In this document: positions 28,558 to 36,296 of the stretch, piece by piece | Layout: the number at the start of each line of letters is the position of its first letter | Position numbering within the stretch: the first letter of the stretch is position 1 | The notes under the pieces: generated by a model | Database searches by the model: none | What the model was told of the DNA's origin: nothing | The model's input: only the letters and a program-made list of their open reading frames with translations | Position numbers and translations under genes: made by a program | Assembly: GCF_000969825.1 (NCBI RefSeq) | Contig: NZ_KQ033922.1 | Coordinates: 117,281-181,280, forward strand | From: Parabacteroides gordonii MS-1 = DSM 23371 | GTDB taxonomy: Bacteria > Bacteroidota > Bacteroidia > Bacteroidales > Tannerellaceae | Length of the DNA stretch: 64,000 bases | Reading direction: 5' to 3'

Positions 28558-30096
28558 TTATTTCACTTCCAGAACGACGATCGACTTAGCCGGCATACTG
28601 ATCTTCAGCTGTCCTTTTTCCACCTTCGCTCCGTTGAAAACTGCCGGTTTAACGAAATCGGGCTTTTCAAAGGTGTTATGGTCGTTGATGGAAGGAGAGG
28701 TGAGGATGCGGCCGTTTACTCCGGATATTTTTTGGCCTTGCAGGTCGAGAGAAATATTTTGGGCGTTGTCTGTATCCACATTGGCTAATGTGATATGGAT
28801 CACTCCGTTTTTATCTTTCGAGGCGGATGCGCTCAGCATCGGTACTTCGCGGTTGTCGCGTACCTGGGCTTTGTCGCAGATCAGATCCATCGGAAGGAAG
28901 GTGGCATCCTGATGCACTTTATACATTTCAAAGACATGATAGGTAGGAGTAAGCATCATCTTCGGGCCGTTGGTCAGGATCATGGACTGGAGGACGTTTA
29001 CGATCTGGGCGATGTTCGTCATTTTCAGACGGTCGGTGTATTTGTGGAATACATTCAGCGAGAGGGCGGCCACGAATGCATCGCGCAGGGTGTTTTGCTG
29101 ATAAAGATGGCCGTTGATAGTGCCCGGTTCTTCATCCCACCAGGTTCCCCATTCGTCGAGCATCAGGGCTACGTTCTTCTTCGGGTCGTATTTGTCCATG
29201 ATGGTGATGTGCTTTTTAATGACGTCCTCTATTTCAAGACATTTCCCCATCGTCCAGTAGAAGTCTTCCTTGTTGAAGTCGGTGGCGGAACCTTTACTGC
29301 CGCTCCATCCGGTCACGGTGTAATAATGCAGGGAAAGGCCGTCCATCCGGCCGCCGACGTTTTTCATCAGCGTTTCTGTCCAGTTATAATCATAGTCGCT
29401 GGCACCGCTGGCAATCTTGAACAGGCGGTTACCGTCGTAATTGCGGCAGTAGGTGGAATAGCGGCGGTAGAGGTCGGCATAATATTCCGGGCGCATGCTG
29501 CCACCGCATCCCCAGCTCTCGTTGCCGACACCGATGAATTTCACGTTCCAGGCTTTGTCGCGGCCGTTCTGGCGGCGCAGGCGAGCCATCGGGCTGTCGC
29601 CTTCCGAAGTCATATATTCGACCCACTTTGCCATTTCTTCAACAGTCCCGCTACCGACGTTGGCACTGATATACGGTTCGCAACCCAGCAGTTCGCAAAG
29701 GTTGAGGAACTCGTGGGTACCGAAGCTATTGTCTTCGATCGTTCCACCCCAGTTGTTGTTGACCATTTTAGGACGGTTCTCTTTCGGGCCGATACCGTCC
29801 ATCCAGTGATATTCGTCGGCGAAGCAGCCGCCCGGCCAGCGCAGGTTGGGGATTTGCAGCTCTTTCAAGGCCTGCAATACATCGTTGCGGTAACCTTGTG
29901 TGTTGGGAATGTCGGATTCGGGGCCTACCCAAAGCCCGCCATAGATGCAGGTTCCCAGATGTTCGGCGAACTGACCGTATATGTGTTTACTGATTTGCTG
30001 TGTTCCCTGCTGGGGATATACACGAATGCTCGCATCTTTTTGAGCGAACAGGGGGAGTGCCAGAAAGGCAAGGGCACTGATGAATAACTTTTTCAT
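28558..30096 (-). CDS. Alpha-L-arabinofuranosidase, GH51
   Basis: A 512-residue exported GH51 enzyme (signal peptide [19 protein letters not shown]) that releases arabinofuranose from arabinan, arabinoxylan or arabinogalactan side chains. The catalytic acid/base is E193 in GVGNESWG and the nucleophile is E315 in [10 protein letters not shown]; the [13 protein letters not shown] block is typical. The (beta/alpha)8 barrel is followed by a C-terminal beta-sandwich ending in KSIVVLEVK. It is the last gene of a three-gene operon, 4 bp after the longer GH51. The bacterial GH51 form differs from its neighbour, so the two are not recent duplicates. Confidence 0.95.
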   Translation of the reverse strand: MKKLFISALAFLALPLFAQKDASIRVYPQQGTQQISKHIYGQFAEHLGTCIYGGLWVGPESDIPNTQGYRNDVLQALKELQIPNLRWPGGCFADEYHWMDGIGPKENRPKMVNNNWGGTIEDNSFGTHEFLNLCELLGCEPYISANVGSGTVEEMAKWVEYMTSEGDSPMARLRRQNGRDKAWNVKFIGVGNESWGCGGSMRPEYYADLYRRYSTYCRNYDGNRLFKIASGASDYDYNWTETLMKNVGGRMDGLSLHYYTVTGWSGSKGSATDFNKEDFYWTMGKCLEIEDVIKKHITIMDKYDPKKNVALMLDEWGTWWDEEPGTINGHLYQQNTLRDAFVAALSLNVFHKYTDRLKMTNIAQIVNVLQSMILTNGPKMMLTPTYHVFEMYKVHQDATFLPMDLICDKAQVRDNREVPMLSASASKDKNGVIHITLANVDTDNAQNISLDLQGQKISGVNGRILTSPSINDHNTFEKPDFVKPAVFNGAKVEKGQLKISMPAKSIVVLEVK

Positions 30097-30100
30097 GATA

Positions 30101-32602
30101 TTACTTTTTTGTGAGATTAGTATTATTCTGTTTGATACGGATCAGGGTAAATGAATAGGCCGGCAGGTCGACGTCGAAGTCGTTGCTGATGCGGACGGTG
30201 CCGGTTGCGGGTTTAGCCTGTTTGTCGTCCGGCTTGCCGGTCAGGGTGATCAATTCTGCCGTTCCTTCGATGGCAGGTACGTCGTTCAGGACGATATTCG
30301 TTTGCGTCGGGACAGGCAGCAGGTTGACCAGTTTAACGATCAGGTCGTTCGTACGGCTGTCGCGTACCACCGAGGCGGCAACACGTTTCTGCACGGCATC
30401 GCTGTTTTCAGAGACGATCACGCGGCTGGTCAGGTACTCGTCGCCGGCATGTTGCCCGTAAAGCTGTTGTACATAGTAGCCGACTGTCGGTTTGACCTCT
30501 TCGTTATTGAAATAGATCAGATCCGGGTTCCACTGCGTATGACCTTCCTTGGCCAGGAGAGGAGCATACGAAGTCATGTGTACGACATCCCCGTTACGTT
30601 CGAGGGCAGTCATATAGAGCGCTTCTGCCAAAGCCGTTTCCAGGTTGTTGGGACGGCCGGGAAGATGGGCGGCATATTCACCCAGGTAGACCTTCGATTT
30701 GGAACGGTCGTATTTATCGTAATAATCCTGGTTGTGGATAAACCAACCCGGTTTCTGGTAGTAGTGCTCGTCCACCATCGGGATGTTCAGTTTGTTGGCC
30801 AGCTCCCAACCCTCTTCATAATCGGTTCCTTCCGAGTACGGGCCGACCGTACCGATGACGGTGATTTCCGGATGCTTCTCCTTTACTGCATTGAACAGCA
30901 TGGTGAACCGTTCTTCGAAAAGGTCGGTGATCAGGTCTTCGTTGCCGATACCGATATATTTCAGGTTGAAAGGTTTCGGATGTCCGGCTTCGGCACGTTT
31001 CCGTCCCCATTCGGTTTTCACGTCGCCGTTGGCATATTCGATCAGGTCGAGTATTTCCTGCACGTAAGCGTCCATTTCAGACATCGGGATGCCGCCTTGC
31101 TGCCCGCCGCCTACAAGATGTTTGCAAGCCGAGTTCTGGCAGGGGACGCCGGCTGCTACGACAGGAACCGGTTCGGCTCCGATGTCTTCGCAGAACTGGA
31201 AGTATTCGAAATAACCCAGTCCGGCAGTCTGATGGTACCCCCAAAGGTTGCGTTGCGGCTTGCGCGCTTCCAATGGGCCGATGGTGTTTTTCCAGCGGTA
31301 TATATTATCCAGTCCGTCGCCATGCGCCACACAACCGCCGGGGAAGCGGACGAAGCGCGGATGAATATCGGCAATGGCTTGTGCCAGGTCGGCACGCAGG
31401 CCGTTCGGACGGTTCCTGAATGTCTTTTCGGGAAACAGGGAGATCATATCGAGGGCGATCGTTCCGGTTGCGGCCGGGGTAATCTCCAACCGGGCATCAG
31501 ATACGTTTTCTTTTGCCGCCAGGGTCACATTCAGTTTCTTCCATTCGCGGGATAATCCCCCGGTGGAACCTTCGGCGTAGATGCGGCCATCCTTACCCGT
31601 CAGGTGTACCTGTAACTTCCCGTTCTTTCCTTCCAGCGTACGGGCAAAAACGGAGAATTTATATTTATCACCGGCTTTGAGAACGATACCGTCGAAGCCT
31701 TCGTTCGTCAGGCTTGCTCCGGGACGGTCGGTCTTTAATACGGCATAATGAGGGTTGTTGGGATGTATCGGCTGCACGGAGTCGATGGTGAAAGTGGCAT
31801 TGTTCCCTTTCAGGCTCCAGGCTGTCCGGCTGTTCCAGTCGGGGTCGTGACCTTCTTTGTCGGCAGGTGTGTACTCGAAGTCACGGTTTTGTATCAGTTC
31901 GGCATACAGGCCGCCGTCGGCAGCGTAGTTGATATCTTCGAAGAATACGCCTACCAACAGGTCACTGATCGGCTTTTTTTGCTGTCCGTTCACGATCACT
32001 TTTGTATCGAACGGTTTCAGGGTGGCGAAACGTACCGGGTCTTCTCCGGTTGTTTCACTGTAAATCCTGTCTTTGTAAACAGTCCTGTCTTTGGCGGCAA
32101 TCAGGTTCTCGATCACCTTCCAGGCCACCTTGTGGATAACCCCTGTCTCCGGCTCATCATACAAGACGATCGAACAGCGTTCATGCTGCGGGTCGACGGG
32201 GTAGCTTTTCACATCGTACGATTGCCTGCCCCAGTAGATCAGGTCTGCCGAAGCGGCATGGGCAAACGTTTCGGTATATTCGTTGAGCGTCCAGTAGCAA
32301 TGCCACAGGCCGTCGGGTGTTTGGGTGAGGTAGGGGGAAAGCATTCTTTTTTCGCTGCCCCACCTTCCGTAGTCGCTGCGGAGAAAACTGTGTTCCGGGC
32401 CGATGCGGTGCCAGTTTTCCTGGTCGTTGCTCCAGGCAAAATGCAGTCCGTTATGGTTATTATCCTTACCGGTGGCGTAGGAAAACAGATAGGCGGAGTC
32501 CGGTTTGCTTGCCAACTCTCCGGTTCTTGCATAGGAAGAACCGGGGAATAGGGTGGTAAGGATCAAAAAAGAGGAAATGATTAGTTTGATCTTTTTCATC
32601 AT
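30101..32602 (-). CDS. GH51 alpha-L-arabinofuranosidase with N-terminal GH43-like part
   Basis: An 833-residue exported protein. After the signal peptide ([25 protein letters not shown]), residues about 35-170 look like blades of a GH43/GH32-type propeller ([38 protein letters not shown]), too short for a complete enzyme. From about 205 on it is a GH51 protein of the larger, plant-like type ([20 protein letters not shown]) with a carbohydrate-binding insert, acid/base in GIGNEDLI and probable nucleophile in YLGEYAAHL. It lies between GH27 (16 bp upstream) and GH51 (4 bp downstream). Arabinose removal is well supported; what the N-terminal part does is unknown. Confidence 0.88.
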   Translation of the reverse strand: MMKKIKLIISSFLILTTLFPGSSYARTGELASKPDSAYLFSYATGKDNNHNGLHFAWSNDQENWHRIGPEHSFLRSDYGRWGSEKRMLSPYLTQTPDGLWHCYWTLNEYTETFAHAASADLIYWGRQSYDVKSYPVDPQHERCSIVLYDEPETGVIHKVAWKVIENLIAAKDRTVYKDRIYSETTGEDPVRFATLKPFDTKVIVNGQQKKPISDLLVGVFFEDINYAADGGLYAELIQNRDFEYTPADKEGHDPDWNSRTAWSLKGNNATFTIDSVQPIHPNNPHYAVLKTDRPGASLTNEGFDGIVLKAGDKYKFSVFARTLEGKNGKLQVHLTGKDGRIYAEGSTGGLSREWKKLNVTLAAKENVSDARLEITPAATGTIALDMISLFPEKTFRNRPNGLRADLAQAIADIHPRFVRFPGGCVAHGDGLDNIYRWKNTIGPLEARKPQRNLWGYHQTAGLGYFEYFQFCEDIGAEPVPVVAAGVPCQNSACKHLVGGGQQGGIPMSEMDAYVQEILDLIEYANGDVKTEWGRKRAEAGHPKPFNLKYIGIGNEDLITDLFEERFTMLFNAVKEKHPEITVIGTVGPYSEGTDYEEGWELANKLNIPMVDEHYYQKPGWFIHNQDYYDKYDRSKSKVYLGEYAAHLPGRPNNLETALAEALYMTALERNGDVVHMTSYAPLLAKEGHTQWNPDLIYFNNEEVKPTVGYYVQQLYGQHAGDEYLTSRVIVSENSDAVQKRVAASVVRDSRTNDLIVKLVNLLPVPTQTNIVLNDVPAIEGTAELITLTGKPDDKQAKPATGTVRISNDFDVDLPAYSFTLIRIKQNNTNLTKK

Positions 32603-32618
32603 GATATCTATTTATCGG

Positions 32619-33998
32619 TTAATTGTCAGAGACTAATTTGTATAGGACGGATGCATGCGGGGGAAGGTCGCAGCTTACTTTATCCCCTTTCTGTTCGACC
32701 GATTTGTTGTTCCACATTTCCGTGATCAGGCAATTGTTGTTTAGTCCCAGGTCTTTCAGCGGAACTTCGATCACGGTATTCCCTTTATCGTTCAGGTTGA
32801 ATAGGGCGAGGTATACATCCCCTGTATTTTTATTTCTGGAAGTGATACCCACTTTGCCGTCCTGTTGGAACAGTTGGCGTACTTCCGTGCTTTCCTTGTG
32901 CATTTTGAGGACTTCCTTGTTTGTCAGCAGGGAAAGGGTGAAATCGTCGTTGCTGGGCAGGTCGCCGCCGAACATCAGCGGGGAGCGGAAGATGCAGAAC
33001 AGGTTCATTAATGTATATTGTTCGTCGCGGGTCAGGCGGGTCATGCGGTCTTCCCCCCGTTCGCCACGGATGGAGATACGTCCGAGCGGGATCATATCGC
33101 AATCAGGCCATGTGCCCGGAGCGATGTAAGGATACCATTTCTGGCTGATATCGAACAGATGGGTGATATGCGGCCAGGTATCCCACACGTCGTCCACCAT
33201 TCTCCACATATTGGCATGGCTGCGCACGTGGTCGGCATTGGCAACCGGAGTTTCCCCCGGGGAAGTACTTAATACGATGGGGCGGCCGCAATGGTCGATG
33301 GCATTTCGTATCAGCTCGATCTCACCCTGATGGTAGGGGCGCGACAGGTCGTCGATCTTAATAAAATCCACTCCCCACGAAGCATAAAGCTCGAAGATAG
33401 AATTGTAGTATTCCTGCGCCCCCGGTTTATCGGCAACGATCGTATAATTATCCCTTAACCATTCGCATTGCAGTTCGGGTGAATAGATCTGGTCGGCGGT
33501 GATTCCCTCGATCCCTTTTACCGGCAGTTTCTTTTCGACCGCTTCTTTCGGGATACCGCGCATAATATGGATACCGAATTTCAGTCCTTTATTATGCACA
33601 TAATCCGCCAGTTCCTTAAACCCTTTGCCGTCTTTGGCCGACGGAAAACGGTTTACTGCCGGCTGGTAACGTCCGTATTCATCCAATACATATCGGGGAT
33701 CGGTCTGGTTGTAACCGCCTGCCTTGTCGTTTTCCACGAACCAGCGGATGTCTACGACTACATATTCCCAGCCATATTCTTTCAGCTTGTCGGCCATATA
33801 GTCGGCATTCGCCTTTACTTCGTGTTCTTCCACTGTCGGGCCGTAGCAATCCCAACTGTTCCAACCCATCGGGGGAGTTTGCGCCCATTCTTTAAATTCA
33901 CCGTCTTTGAATGGTAGGGGCTGACTGGTTTCTTTTTTCTGCGTGCAGGAGCAACATAGTGCGGTCGCTGCGATCCATAATAATAAATGTTTCTTCAT
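32619..33998 (-). CDS. GH27 family glycosidase (alpha-galactosidase-like)
   Basis: A 459-residue lipoprotein (lipobox LCCSC near residue 18) with the GH27 (beta/alpha)8 fold: TPPMGWNSWDCYG at about 42-53, WEYVVVDIRW at 77-86, the probable nucleophile D216 in DFIKIDDLSRP, and the probable acid/base Asp in WRMVDDVWDTW (about 269-270). The nucleophile block differs from the usual YxKYDNC, and the stretch FGIHIMRGIP replaces the common FGIYSD, so the specificity may be alpha-galactose or beta-L-arabinopyranose. It is the first gene of the operon with two GH51 enzymes. The ATG at 33998 is used since an upstream extension would run into the promoter motif. Confidence 0.85.
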   Translation of the reverse strand: MKKHLLLWIAATALCCSCTQKKETSQPLPFKDGEFKEWAQTPPMGWNSWDCYGPTVEEHEVKANADYMADKLKEYGWEYVVVDIRWFVENDKAGGYNQTDPRYVLDEYGRYQPAVNRFPSAKDGKGFKELADYVHNKGLKFGIHIMRGIPKEAVEKKLPVKGIEGITADQIYSPELQCEWLRDNYTIVADKPGAQEYYNSIFELYASWGVDFIKIDDLSRPYHQGEIELIRNAIDHCGRPIVLSTSPGETPVANADHVRSHANMWRMVDDVWDTWPHITHLFDISQKWYPYIAPGTWPDCDMIPLGRISIRGERGEDRMTRLTRDEQYTLMNLFCIFRSPLMFGGDLPSNDDFTLSLLTNKEVLKMHKESTEVRQLFQQDGKVGITSRNKNTGDVYLALFNLNDKGNTVIEVPLKDLGLNNNCLITEMWNNKSVEQKGDKVSCDLPPHASVLYKLVSDN

Positions 33999-34028
33999 GA
34001 TATGGTACTGTGATTCTTTATTATGTGT

Positions 34029-34036
34029 CAAAAATA
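34029..34036 (-). promoter_or_regulatory. Candidate -7 element of the GH27-GH51-GH51 operon
   Basis: The minus strand reads TATTTTTG, matching TAnnTTTG, giving a leader of about 25 nt before the GH27 start at 33998. Confidence 0.5.
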
Positions 34037-34206
34037 CGTTATATTATTCAAACCACAGTACCACTAATTCGTCAAAAAGGGGGAATTTTAGAGCAATATC
34101 CTACGAATTATTGTTTTTTATACAAATATTCGTGGAAAAGGAGGAGATATCGGAAAAATGATGATGATTTGTGCTTCCGGTTAGCTGAGGATATTCAATA
34201 TAAAGA

Positions 34207-34229
34207 AGGGCAGGTTCGAAGCCTGCCCT
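34207..34229 (-). terminator. Terminator of the DUF6261 gene
   Basis: AGGGCAGG (34207-34214) and CCTGCCCT (34222-34229) form an 8-bp GC-rich stem, followed in the minus direction by TCTTTATATT, 18 bp after the stop. The rest of the 34032-34206 gap shows nothing beyond the GH27 promoter motif. Confidence 0.6.
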
Positions 34230-34246
34230 GTATAAGTCTGTCGTAT

Positions 34247-35065
34247 TTATTCAATCACCGGACGATCGTCGTCGGGATCGGGCTTCGGAGTGGGATCAGG
34301 TTTGGGAGTCGGATCGGCAGGAATCTCCGGCTTCGTTCCGGCTTTGCGGCGCGAGAGGGTTTCGGAGAATTGCACGATCAATGCGTTAATATTATCGATC
34401 AAAACACCCAGCTTTGCTGCCTGCGCTGCATCGTGGGTAATCGTTTCGTTCACCAGCCAGAGGGCGTTGATAGCCTTCACCATCGCACGGTAAGCCTCGT
34501 CCGTCTGCGAACGGACAGATTTCAGGTTGTCGTTGCTGACACGGCCGAGCTTGACATCGGAACGGTTCACATACAGTTCGTTGAACTCATTGTTTGCCTG
34601 CTTCAACAGGGGAAGCACGTCGGTCAGCCCCAGGGTGGTGATGTATGCTGTATTGGCATCACTTTCGAGGACTTGCAGGCAATTTGTCACCTGCGCCGTG
34701 TTTTCGGCGGCCGGTTTTGAGGCTGCATCTTTGTAAGGACGCATCTGGAACTCGATTTTCTGCGCAGCGATCTTTTTTTCGGGCACCGGGCTATAAAGCA
34801 TAGCAGCAACCACCTGTTTGATATAGATAAAAAGATCATCGCGTTCGCGGTCTTTTTCGTTCATAGCCTGTGTTTCTTCGTAGGCGCGGGTCTGCATATA
34901 AAGGTCGTCTTCGCGTTTAAAAAGGTCGGCATAGGTTTTCTGAAGGGTTTCGATCTTCAACTCGACAGCCAGGGCGGAGGTGGCGAAGGTGAGGACGTTG
35001 GCATGAAACTGGAAATGCTCGGTGTTGCGGGCGTTGTTTAAATTGGCAGCAACAATTTCTTTCAT
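34247..35065 (-). CDS. DUF6261 family protein
   Basis: A 272-residue, largely alpha-helical protein without a signal peptide or membrane segment, matching the Bacteroidales DUF6261 family. Helices cover about residues 1-235; the C-terminal tail is a low-complexity acidic proline segment with a repeated TPKPDP motif followed by DDDRPVIE. The function is unknown. It has its own terminator. A promoter motif lies 261 bp upstream, so the transcript would carry a leader containing six evenly spaced TCAGAAnnTTCTGA dyads (35102-35320). It shows no obvious functional link to the glycosidase genes on either side. Confidence 0.75.
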   Translation of the reverse strand: MKEIVAANLNNARNTEHFQFHANVLTFATSALAVELKIETLQKTYADLFKREDDLYMQTRAYEETQAMNEKDRERDDLFIYIKQVVAAMLYSPVPEKKIAAQKIEFQMRPYKDAASKPAAENTAQVTNCLQVLESDANTAYITTLGLTDVLPLLKQANNEFNELYVNRSDVKLGRVSNDNLKSVRSQTDEAYRAMVKAINALWLVNETITHDAAQAAKLGVLIDNINALIVQFSETLSRRKAGTKPEIPADPTPKPDPTPKPDPDDDRPVIE

Positions 35066-35101
35066 GGCATTTTTTTATAAGGTTTATACTAAAAAATAAA
35101 G

Positions 35102-35320
35102 TCAGAAGGTTCTGAAAATGGTCTTTTATGGAAATAATATCTTCAGAAAGCTCTGAAAGCGTTTTTCCTTCAAAAAAATAGATTCAGAACCTTCTGATTT
35201 TATTTTTCTGTTGAATAATTTATTTCAGAGAGTTCTGAATTTGTCTTTTTATCGAAAAAGCATCTTCAGAAGATTCTGAAAAAATCCAATCGCTCAAACA
35301 GAGCAATCAGAAAGTTCTGA
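35102..35320. repeat. Tandem dyad array, six 14-bp palindromes at 41-bp steps
   Basis: TCAGAAnnTTCTGA (one or two substitutions allowed) starts at 35102, 35143, 35184, 35225, 35266 and 35307, an exact 41-bp period. The 27-bp linkers are AT-rich and not conserved, though some hold their own small inverted repeats (CTTTTT/AAAAAG, GCTC/GAGC). The array begins 37 bp before the DUF6261 start. Confidence 0.93.
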
Positions 35321-35325
35321 CGAGC

Positions 35326-35333
35326 CAAATATA
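35326..35333 (-). promoter_or_regulatory. Candidate -7 element placing the dyad array in the DUF6261 leader
   Basis: The minus strand reads TATATTTG, a full match to TAnnTTTG, six bases before the outermost dyad. No better match lies between the array and the start codon. Confidence 0.5.
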
Positions 35334-35583
35334 GTCTTTTTAAACTCTCCGACCTAACTTCTCGCCCCGAATTTCAAAAATAAACTGCCTTATCCTCTCG
35401 GACGGGGCAGTTTCTGACTATTTACGTGCTTTTACCTACAGCAAAGTAAATATAGTTATTAGGCTTGTCGATCTCCTTCTCCCCTTTTCTGTTGTTAGGA
35501 GATGTACCTCTAGGCAATAAAATCATGCTATTGCTTTGGTTTTACAAAAGACGGTAATTATTTTTTTCCGGTGAAATATTTTC

Positions 35584-35621
35584 CTGCATAAAATATGTGG
35601 CGCCTTGCATATTTTATGCAG
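35584..35621. promoter_or_regulatory. 38-bp palindrome upstream of the HTH gene
   Basis: Perfect 14-bp arms (CTGCATAAAATATG at 35584-35597 and its complement at 35608-35621) around TGGCGCCTTG. It lies 75 bp before the -7 element of the HTH gene. It has no T-tract, so an operator is more likely than a terminator. The rest of 35334-35725 has a weak AAACTGCC/GGCAGTTT hairpin (35392-35413) and no gene. Confidence 0.5.
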
Positions 35622-35695
35622 CTTCATCCGAAGAAAAACAGATTTGATTTTGTTATTTCCCTATATCACGGACAGGTACTTAATTGTTTTGTCCT

Positions 35696-35703
35696 TATAT
35701 TTG
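35696..35703 (+). promoter_or_regulatory. Candidate -7 element of the HTH gene
   Basis: TATATTTG matches TAnnTTTG, 22 bp before the ATG at 35726. Confidence 0.5.
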
Positions 35704-35725
35704 TCTCCAATAAAATAAATAAGGT

Positions 35726-36175
35726 ATGGAAAAAGAAGCAGAACAGAGAATAACCGGAAATGTAAACCAGGGCGCAAATGTTCAGAGATTACGTCAGATA
35801 CTGGGTATCAAACAGGAAACGCTAGCCGAAAAGTTGGGAATAGACCAATCGGGAGTCTCCCGCTTGGAAAGCCGCCGGGTGATCGAAAACGATACGCTGC
35901 TGAAAATAGCTAATATATTAAATGTATCTCCGAAGATTATTCAGGAATTACAGGAGAATCCGCTGTCGGTAGTGATTGAGAATACATTTGAAAGTGGAAG
36001 TTCTAATAATGGAAATATTGTAGGGAATACCGAAAAGATAGAGAACATTATTCATCCTCTGGATAAAATCGTAGAATTAAATAAACAAACCAGCGAGCTT
36101 TACGAGCGTATGCTTGCCCTCGAAAAAGAAAAATCCGCTTTGCTGGAACAGTTGTTGAAGGAGAAGCAAGGATAA
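35726..36175 (+). CDS. XRE-type helix-turn-helix regulator
   Basis: A 149-residue cytoplasmic DNA-binding protein. Residues about 18-75 form an XRE/Cro HTH (VQRLRQILGIKQETLAEKLG, IDQSGVSRLES). A glycine/asparagine-rich linker follows, then a C-terminal coiled coil (about 110-147, LNKQTSELYERMLALEKEKS) suited to dimer formation. It stands alone between a 38-bp palindrome upstream and two perfect hairpins downstream. The upstream palindrome may be its own operator; targets are not evident. Confidence 0.88.
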   Translation: MEKEAEQRITGNVNQGANVQRLRQILGIKQETLAEKLGIDQSGVSRLESRRVIENDTLLKIANILNVSPKIIQELQENPLSVVIENTFESGSSNNGNIVGNTEKIENIIHPLDKIVELNKQTSELYERMLALEKEKSALLEQLLKEKQG

Positions 36176-36220
36176 AATATAGAAAATACTAAGTGAGCTA
36201 TTTTGATATAGCGTCGTTGA

Positions 36221-36272
36221 GAACCCTGATCAGGGTTCTATGTGAATAACCGTGGGATGCACATCCCACGGT
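36221..36272. terminator. Two perfect hairpins between convergent genes
   Basis: An 18-bp perfect palindrome, GAACCCTGATCAGGGTTC (36221-36238), and a hairpin with 11-bp arms ACCGTGGGATG/CATCCCACGGT (36249-36272) fill the gap between the HTH gene and the convergent GH35 gene. They probably act as a two-way terminator, although T-tracts are short. Confidence 0.6.
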
Positions 36273-36296
36273 ATATTCTGGCAATTTCCGAACCAA

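Noticed and set aside
28795-30087. 430-codon open frame on the plus strand
   Set aside because: It lies entirely antisense to the GH51 gene, has no family features, and reflects the GC-rich codon use of that gene.
30302-31555. 417-codon open frame on the plus strand
   Set aside because: Antisense shadow of the longer GH51 gene, without recognisable domains.
35102-35320. CRISPR-like array of equal repeats and spacers
   Set aside because: The repeated unit is only a 14-bp palindrome with substitutions, the linkers are AT-rich low-complexity DNA of 27 bp, and no cas gene is nearby.
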